Below, one piece after another: positions 58,151 through 64,000 of a stretch of DNA of 64,000 nt. Made by a program: the position numbers and the translations under genes. Each line of letters starts with the position of its first letter. Within the stretch, counting starts at the first letter, position 1. The notes beneath the pieces are model-generated. The model was not told the origin of the DNA. It saw nothing but the letters and a program-made list of their open reading frames with translations, and did no database searches. Origin of the DNA: Buddleja alternifolia (Eukaryota > Streptophyta > Magnoliopsida > Lamiales > Scrophulariaceae). The stretch covers positions 38,686,423-38,750,422 of the forward strand of contig CM033394.1 in the NCBI GenBank assembly GCA_019426215.1, read 5' to 3'.

Positions 58151-59157
58151 GTAATTGTGCACACTAGAGATTAATAACACATGGGAAAGCCACGTCAAAA
58201 TTTCATAATTGACAAAGTCTTTCGAATTTGGCCACTTGAAAAATTAAACTTTTAGAAAGGAGTGGCTTAGAATGAGGATGTGGAGAATGGAATAAAGTAT
58301 GGTACGCTTTAGCATGTGATTTCAAATAAGGATTCTAGGTCCTCCAAATATACCACCTTTTAACATTTTCGTCGTCTACTTACAGAATTCATCACATTAT
58401 TGATTAGTAATAATTTTAGACCCTTGATAATTCCATTGTAAAATTGATATTAGTAACTCATTAGAAATCACATTTTAGACCCTCAAAAAGGGACTTAATT
58501 TTCGTCCCGAGAATAGAATTAACAAATTCCAACCTCAAGTCAAAACTTTATTTGCAAGGTACACCCCTTACCACTTCCCAGGCATTCTCATTCAATCCGT
58601 AGTTTTCCCCTGTTCACACCGGTCACCCTTCCTCCTCCCCATCTTCTGTCGTTTTCACTCACACCCAAATTTGTGATGAAGAGATTACAATGAAATTTAA
58701 AAAATATTTTAAATTCATATCTTTTAGATTCTATTATTTGATTTGATGAAGAAAGAATTTAGCTAAAGAAATGCAATGATAATGGGTCGAGTCAATACCA
58801 AACCAGAAACACGAATTAAATATATTTTTTAGTTTGAAAGTTAAATTAAAATTAATTTAATTGGTTCTATCTTTGTTTTCATACATCAGAGCCACTAAAA
58901 TATAAATATGTAAACAAGTCAATATAATATCTATACGGAGAATCTATAATATATATAATTGAAGTGGTTTAGAGAATGGATAACAATTTCAGAGAAGCGC
59001 ATGGAGAATTATCATGTCAAATTGGTGTTGATGCGCCATAGTACCATCTAAAGTATTTGGCTGCTATGACATATCCTAACAACCACATGGCCCATGAGAT
59101 CAAATGTATTGAAGTGTTATTCAATAATCCTTTATCTTTTTACATGTTATCTTTGAC

Positions 59158-59160
<3 letters not shown>
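58151..59160. other. Intergenic, nothing recognised
   Basis: AT-rich, no ORF of note, no repeat structure seen. Confidence 0.5.

Positions 59161-59161
<1 letters not shown>

Positions 59162-59222
<61 letters not shown>
59162..59222. repeat. (CT)n(AT)n compound microsatellite
   Basis: About 19 CT units followed by 11 AT units, directly abutting a Helitron-like end. Confidence 0.95.
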
Positions 59223-59223
<1 letters not shown>

Positions 59224-59260
59224 CTAGTGGATGAGTGCACCGCGCTAAAGCGCGGTGAGA
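59224..59260 (-). mobile_element. Helitron 3' terminus
   Basis: Minus strand: CACCGCGCTTTAGCGCGGTG (9-bp stem, 2-base loop) followed by ten bases and CTAG, with a T beyond it. This is the canonical Helitron 3' end (hairpin, ~10 nt, CTRR, then T). It sits in the TA tract. The 5' TC end was not found, so the length is unknown. Confidence 0.65.
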
Positions 59261-59846
59261 TCAGCCCAGACTAAACGGGCTTCATTTTCATTCTCTTGAC
59301 CCATTTGTGCAGGCATTAATTGAGGAGAAAACACTGAGAATGGGCATATAAGCGAGCCGGTCCAGTTGAGTTGGGCTTTTTTTTTTTGGGAAGAATCGGT
59401 AGATGGAGTTAGAATCCTAACGCATATTATTAAGCCATTTCTTGCATATGTTGGGCTGTAGTGAGGCTATATGGATAGATATATGCAACAAGCTCAATTA
59501 ATGCAATCCAATGTGAAGAGCACAAAGAATCATAATTGCAGAATGTTCATTGATTTGGACCATAGTTCAATCCACTAAATTAAATTAAAGTCGTAATGAA
59601 GCAAAGGCCTTCGCCCCTTCACCTCGAGGCGAGGGATCTCGCTATCACACCTAGAGGCGAAGAACTTTGCCGGCTCACAATAAAGTTTATATGAGCAAGA
59701 GGTGGTATATTGATGTATTTCAAAATGAAGGGCTGTGTGGGGTATTATAAAGGAATTAAATCAAATGACCATGCTGGAAAGCAAGATTAAATGTTTAGTT
59801 TCAGTACAAGTCTACTCAATGTAATTCAATGTAATATATATTGATT
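59261..59846. other. Non-coding, possible Helitron body
   Basis: No ORF. A GC-rich patch near 59605-59670 has CGAGGCGAGG/CTAGAGGCGAAG words. Otherwise plain. Confidence 0.35.
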
Positions 59847-60166
59847 CTAGTACATAAACTTATTAAAAAGGAAGGATGAATATATGGCTGGAGTACAAAC
59901 AATTACATTCATCCAAAGTTGCATTTTCTTCCTCGTTTTGTGTAAGTATTCAATCATGAGCATAAAGTCTGTAATATCTGCTTCGCATGCTTCACATCGT
60001 TTATGTAGATCGTGTATTACTTTATTCGCTCTAACACACATGGGTGGATCTTCCCATAGGCAAAATTCACAACCCCTTTTAGTTTGTCCTACACCCATGG
60101 AATCTACGGCCAGCATTTGAAGACGTCATGTCTTGTCATAAGTACAAAACTTGGATTGTATACATG
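59847..60166 (-). pseudogene. GRF-type zinc-finger protein remnant
   Basis: Minus strand: TSSNAGRRFHGC (60100-60140) matches the GRF core (NPGRRFxxC). After a one-base shift it continues GCEFCLWEDPPMCVRA, the C-terminal half of the finger, then a helix and a hydrophobic tail (MQLWMNVIVC), as in small plant GRF proteins. The preceding CxCG part is missing and a TGA lies just upstream. The CACTA element starts ten bases beyond. Confidence 0.6.
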
Positions 60167-60194
60167 TAGGGTTATCACTAGTACAGAAAAGACC

Positions 60195-60590
60195 TGTTAC
60201 AGCGCACATTTTACAGCGGTTTTTGGAAAACCGCTGAACGGAGAGACTTATTACAGCGGTTTATAAGTGAACCGTTATAATGGATATTAACCGGGAACCT
60301 ATTACAGCGGTTCGATAAAAAACCGCTGTAATAGTTCGAACCTATTATAGCGGTTCGATAAAAAACCGCTATTATAGCGCGAACAGAAAAAAAAAAAAAA
60401 AAATTTTTTTTTTAAAGCGGTTCGGGAATGAACCGCTATAATCGGTTTAACCAATTATAGCGGTTCATTCCCGAACCGCTATAACTGGTAGACCGGTTTA
60501 TACCAGTTATAGCGGTTTGGGAATGAACCGCTATAATTGGTAAACCGGTTATAGCGGTTCGTTCCCGAACCGCTATAACACGTAATTAAA
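60195..60590. repeat. CACTA subterminal palindromic repeats
   Basis: Many inverted pairs of TTACAGCGGTT/TTATAGCGGTT separated by 4-8 bp. They are the presumed sites for the DNA-binding transposase subunit, shared with 16895-17220. Confidence 0.8.
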
Positions 60591-60599
60591 AAAAAAAAA

Positions 60600-60990
60600 A
60601 TTTCCCTCCCTTTTTTCCCCCCAAAAACCGAGCTCTCCCCCTCATTTCTCTCTACTATCTCTCACTCTCTACTCTACTCTCTCTCTCTACTCTACTATCT
60701 CCCTCACTCTCTACTCTACTCTCTCTCTCTACTCTACTATCTCTCTCACTCTCCACCACCGCCCCCGCCATCGTCTCCACCACCGCCGCCGCCGCCGCCG
60801 CCCCATTTGATTTTTCTCTATCTCTCTACTCGATCTCTCTCCCTATACTCTACTCTCTCTCTCTATACTCTCTCTCTCACTCTCAAGCTACCTAAACCGC
60901 CCCCGTCCCGTCGCCACCACCACCCGAAACCGCCGCCGCCCGAGCCGCCGCCGCCGCCGCCGCCGCCGCGCCGTGACCCACCACTCTCCT
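60600..60990 (+). repeat. CT- and CCG-rich leader of the CACTA element
   Basis: Runs of CTCTCTACTCTACT and (CCG)n/(GCC)n. Probably promoter/5' leader. The proline-rich frame here (60807-61109) is low complexity and not called a gene. Confidence 0.6.
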
Positions 60991-61231
60991 CCTCTCTCTT
61001 TATAGGTATATATATATATATGTTTATATATGTTATGTTATATATATATATATATTATGTATATATTAAATTTAGGTTATGTGTTAATTTCTTGTTTGTT
61101 ATATATTAATGTTATGTTAATTCTGATTTTGTGATGTATATAATGTAGGTTATATGTTAATTTGTTAATTATTGTTATATATATCATGTTATGTTAATTG
61201 GGGTTTTATAAATTATATAGTGGATTTTTGT

Positions 61232-62160
61232 TATTATGTTGTAGTTGATTTTTTACTAACTTTGAATGCAAATCTGATTTGTTCTAGGCATCTCATGAGT
61301 ATGTTCGATATATGTATGTATATCCCTATGTGTCTAGTTTCATATGAATAAAACGGTTCATGAATCGGAGCTTTCCACAATGAGTTATGAATTTTCTCGT
61401 GAAGACGCGCACAGCTGTTTTGAAAATTGACAGATTTTTCTCTAACTTTGAATACAAATCTGCTTTTTTCTAGACATTTACTGAGTATGTGAGATATATG
61501 TGTGGATAGCCCTATGTGTCTAGTTTCATATGAATAAAACGGTTCATGAATCGGAGCTTTCCACAATGAGTTATGAATTTTCTCGTGAAGACGCGCACAG
61601 CTGTTTTGAAAATTGACAGATTTTTCTCTAACTTTGAATACAAATCTGCTTTTTTCTAGACATTTACTGAGTATGTGAGATATATGTGTGGATAGCCCTA
61701 TGTGTCTAGTTTCATATGAATAAAATGGTTCATGAATCGGAGCTTTCCACAATGAGTTATGAATTTTCTCGTGAAGACGCGCACAGCTGTAATTGACAGA
61801 TTTTTCTCTAACTTTGAATACAAATCTGCTTTTCTCTAGACATCTACTGAGTATGTAAGATATATGTGTGGATAGCCCTATGTGTCTAGTTTCATATGAA
61901 GAAAACGGTTCATGAATCGGAGCTTTCCACAATGAGTTATGAATTTTCTCGTGAAGACGCGCACAGCTGTTTTGAAAATTGACAGATTTTTCTCTAACTT
62001 TGAATACAAATCTGCTTTTTTCTAGACATCTACTGAGTATGTGAGATATATGTGTGGATAGCCCTATGTGTCTAGTTTTATAGGAAGAAAACGGTTCATG
62101 AATCCGAGCTTTCTACAATTATTTATGAATTTTCTCGTGAAGACGCGCACAGCTTTCTGC
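61232..62160. repeat. 186-bp tandem array in the CACTA element
   Basis: Five units. The landmark ACAGCT lies at 61411, 61597, 61783, 61963 and 62149 (186, 186, 180, 186 bp). One unit has lost six bases in TTTTGAAAATT. The last unit is the most diverged. Each unit with an intact landmark carries the ATCGGAG-N11-GAGTTATGA module. Confidence 0.92.
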
Positions 62161-62780
62161 ACAACCGAGAAGCTCCAAAAACTTTATATCGTGATGCTTT
62201 AATTTATTTGTAGTTTTATGTGCTTTTGGATCCAATTGGTGATCAATATTTATAATATGATGCTTTATTTGTAGTTTTTTATGTGATCTATGTGATCCAA
62301 CTGGTGATCAATATTTGTAGTTGTTCCCCTGGAAATATGATGTTTTATGTGATCCAACTGGTGATCAATATTTTTGTATCGTTTTGTGTTCGTTGTGGGT
62401 GAAAGATTAGAGTGTTGGGTTTGTTGTGGTTGAAATTGGTAGTATTTTTTGCGTCGTTTCCCTGTTGAGATTTTAGCGGATCGTAAGATTCGACTTCTGT
62501 TGGTTACAACCCACTGAGAAGATTAAGTCGAGAACTTGGTAGAAATATTTGCGTCGTTACTCTGCCGAATTTTTTATAGGTCGATACCGTATACCACCAC
62601 AGTCACCCTCTCCTCCGCCACTACCACGACGACCACTACCAATGTAAGCTTATCAATATTTGGTTTTGTACTTTTTGATGTGATTTATATGATCCAACTG
62701 ATTAATGATGTGATTAATGCATATATATTTATTTTCGTTTGTTGTTGAAATATTTGAATTTCACTTATGAAATCTTGTAG

Positions 62781-64000
62781 ATGGATTCTGGAGGTGCTGC
62801 AAACCCAAGTGTTGAAAGTGAGATACGGAGAGGTATTACAGCAATGAAGAAAGTAATAAAGGCCAAAAGTAAAGGCATAAAGCTACAAGTTGGTTGGAAC
62901 GATTATGGTCAACCAGTTGACCCAAATAAATCAACTTTTGTTGGTTACATTGGCGTGATAGCTCGTGACAGGGTCCCTATTACTATCAGTGATTGGCGCA
63001 GCGTCCCTGCAGCAATAAAATATGCCATTTGGAATGAAATAGCTGTAAGTTAGTTATTATATATTATGTTTTTAATTGGTAAATGTAGTTTTTTTTTCTC
63101 TAAATTAACATTTTTTATATACTTTGTTCTTTGTTTTTTATAGTTGGCCTTTGATATTGACGAAAGTAGACAGAAGTTCGTCTTAGCCGAGGCTGGGAAG
63201 CTAGCTCGAAACTACAGGAGCTACTTGACCAGAATCTGGGTAGAGGATGATGATGGGAACATTAATTCAAGCCCACCCGAAAAATATCGTATATCTCAAG
63301 AAGATTGGACAAAATTTGTAGAATTACGCCAAAGTGAAGCTTTTCAGGTAATTATTTTAATTTATGGTTTCATTTTAAATTATTTGAAACTATATACATT
63401 GACTAATGCCTTGATTATATAATGAACAGCAACTACGTAAGGACAATTCTGAAAGAGCAAAGGACCCTGAATATCCTTACAGGGCATCACGTCTTGGATA
63501 TGCTCAAGTGGAGTATATTGAGGTACGTAGTTCGTTACAAGTTGTAATTCTAATCAAATTTCCTTACAAATTTTCTAATCAAATCTCCTTAATTACAAAT
63601 TTTCTAATCAAATTTATTTCCTTACAAATTTTCTTATATAGAAGCATAAAAGAAAGGATGCTGGGTCAGATGTCACAGAGGTGACACGAGCACTAGTGTG
63701 GAGGGTTGCACATTCTGACAGCCAGAACAAGATTGATAATGTCAATGTTAAAAGAGTAGTGGAATCAATGGTGAGTTATTTGCAATTTTAGTTATATAGT
63801 GTGTTGTATGCTTTTTTAAAAATAATTTTAAAATAACAAATTTTTGTATTTTTTAAATGTATTATTACAGGAAAGCTTATCACAGGAGGGTAGCCACAGT
63901 GGACCCGAGAAGACCCGGAATGATATACTGGCTATAGCTCTTAAAAAGAAGGAGCATCCGGGTCGAGTTAGGGGTGTAGGCTTTGGGGTATCCCAAACAG
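62781..64000 (+). CDS. En/Spm (CACTA) family transposase, 5' exons (partial)
   Basis: Five exons, all phase 0: 62781-63044, 63144-63347, 63430-63522, 63642-63770 and 63871 onward, each with GT donor and AG acceptor; 273 residues to the window edge. MDSGGAANPSVESE starts directly after an AG (62780), so an intron in the leader is likely (donor ACCAAT|GTAAGC at 62643). The protein matches the plant En/Spm-type transposase_24 family: a DWRSVP segment, TKFVELRQSEAFQ, KDPEYPYRASRLGYAQ, and the C-terminal signature KKKEHPGRVRGVGFGV. This family is the DNA-binding partner type (TNPA-like role by inference) that recognises subterminal repeats. No frame break is seen. Confidence 0.88.

Larger units (their letters stand above)
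60176..64000 (+). mobile_element. CACTA element, 5' part (runs off the window)
   Basis: Starts CACTAGTACAGAAAAGACC, close to the end of the derivative at 15603, after TAT (60173-60175, the likely 3-bp TSD; partner outside). In order: subterminal palindromes (60195-60590), CT/CCG-rich leader (60600-60990), a 186-bp tandem array (61232-62160), short GATCCAACTGGTGATCAA repeats (62230-62370), then the transposase gene from 62781. The gene frame is unbroken as far as seen, so this may be the active partner of the derivative. Confidence 0.88.

Noticed and set aside
60807..61109. Proline-rich 100-codon frame
   Set aside because: CT/CCG simple sequence in the CACTA leader. No support as a gene.
61234..61932. 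232-codon minus-strand frame with four similar repeats
   Set aside because: Reflects the 186-bp tandem array (62 codons per unit). No protein family resemblance, and the frame is lost where a unit is broken by other indels.
1..64000. tRNA genes suggested by TGGTATCAGAGCC and GGCGCCGTTGCCGGGG strings
   Set aside because: These are retroelement primer binding sites adjoining LTR ends. No full cloverleaf was found.

Overview
This window looks like a transposon-dense intergenic region of a eudicot nuclear genome. The evidence is the families seen (Ty1/copia, Ty3/gypsy Tat-like and Tekay-like LTRs, CACTA, hAT, LINE, Helitron), GT-AG introns, a Bet v 1/MLP gene, an RPM1-like NLR fragment and a GRF-type zinc-finger remnant. 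The order or species cannot be fixed from sequence alone. No rRNA, tRNA or CRISPR was seen, and there is nothing prokaryotic.

Layout. 1-5780: remnants of a Tat-like gypsy element (gag-protease, long non-coding 3' part, cut LTR) abutting a 5'-truncated copia RT/RNase H with its 3' LTR. 5816-12806: the only host-gene territory. It holds one complete two-exon major-latex-protein-like (MLP) gene on the minus strand (10409-12806), a frameshifted MLP exon-2 copy (5816-6090) and duplicated flanks, decorated by a hAT MITE, a LINE tail and two 190-bp TRIM-like solo LTRs in the MLP intron.

13301-47538: a nest of LTR elements five levels deep, placed mostly by target-site duplications (TSDs). A short copia LTR was hit by a Tat-like solo LTR (TSD AGTTT). 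That was hit by a minus-strand copia element (TSD GCATA). That was hit by a CACTA derivative (TSD AAT) and by a Sirevirus-like copia element (TSD GAACC/TAACC). The Sirevirus-like element in turn holds a Tekay-like solo LTR (TSD AGTCA) and a very young non-autonomous Tat-like element (TSD AATAG). A Sirevirus solo LTR (TSD CCATA) also sits in the outermost LTR.

47539-58150: remains of the outermost copia element, a hAT MITE (TSD GAAACGTC), two related MULE-like elements ending in TA microsatellites (the second carries an NLR Rx-N/EDVID fragment), then a Tekay-like LTR interrupted by two further solo LTRs. 58151-64000: mostly plain DNA, a Helitron 3' end, a broken GRF zinc finger, and from 60176 the 5' part of a CACTA element with a five-exon En/Spm-type transposase gene running off the right edge.

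The less expected signals are non-coding: a 33-bp-period array of four hairpins with changing but paired stems, present in both Tekay-like LTRs; an ATCGGAG-N11-GAGTTATGA module with identical spacing in gypsy LTRs and in a CACTA tandem array; a CpG-containing word (AAGCGTC) recurring in coding and non-coding parts of the Sirevirus-like element in different frames; and a conserved post-ORF hairpin motif in two diverged Tat-like elements.
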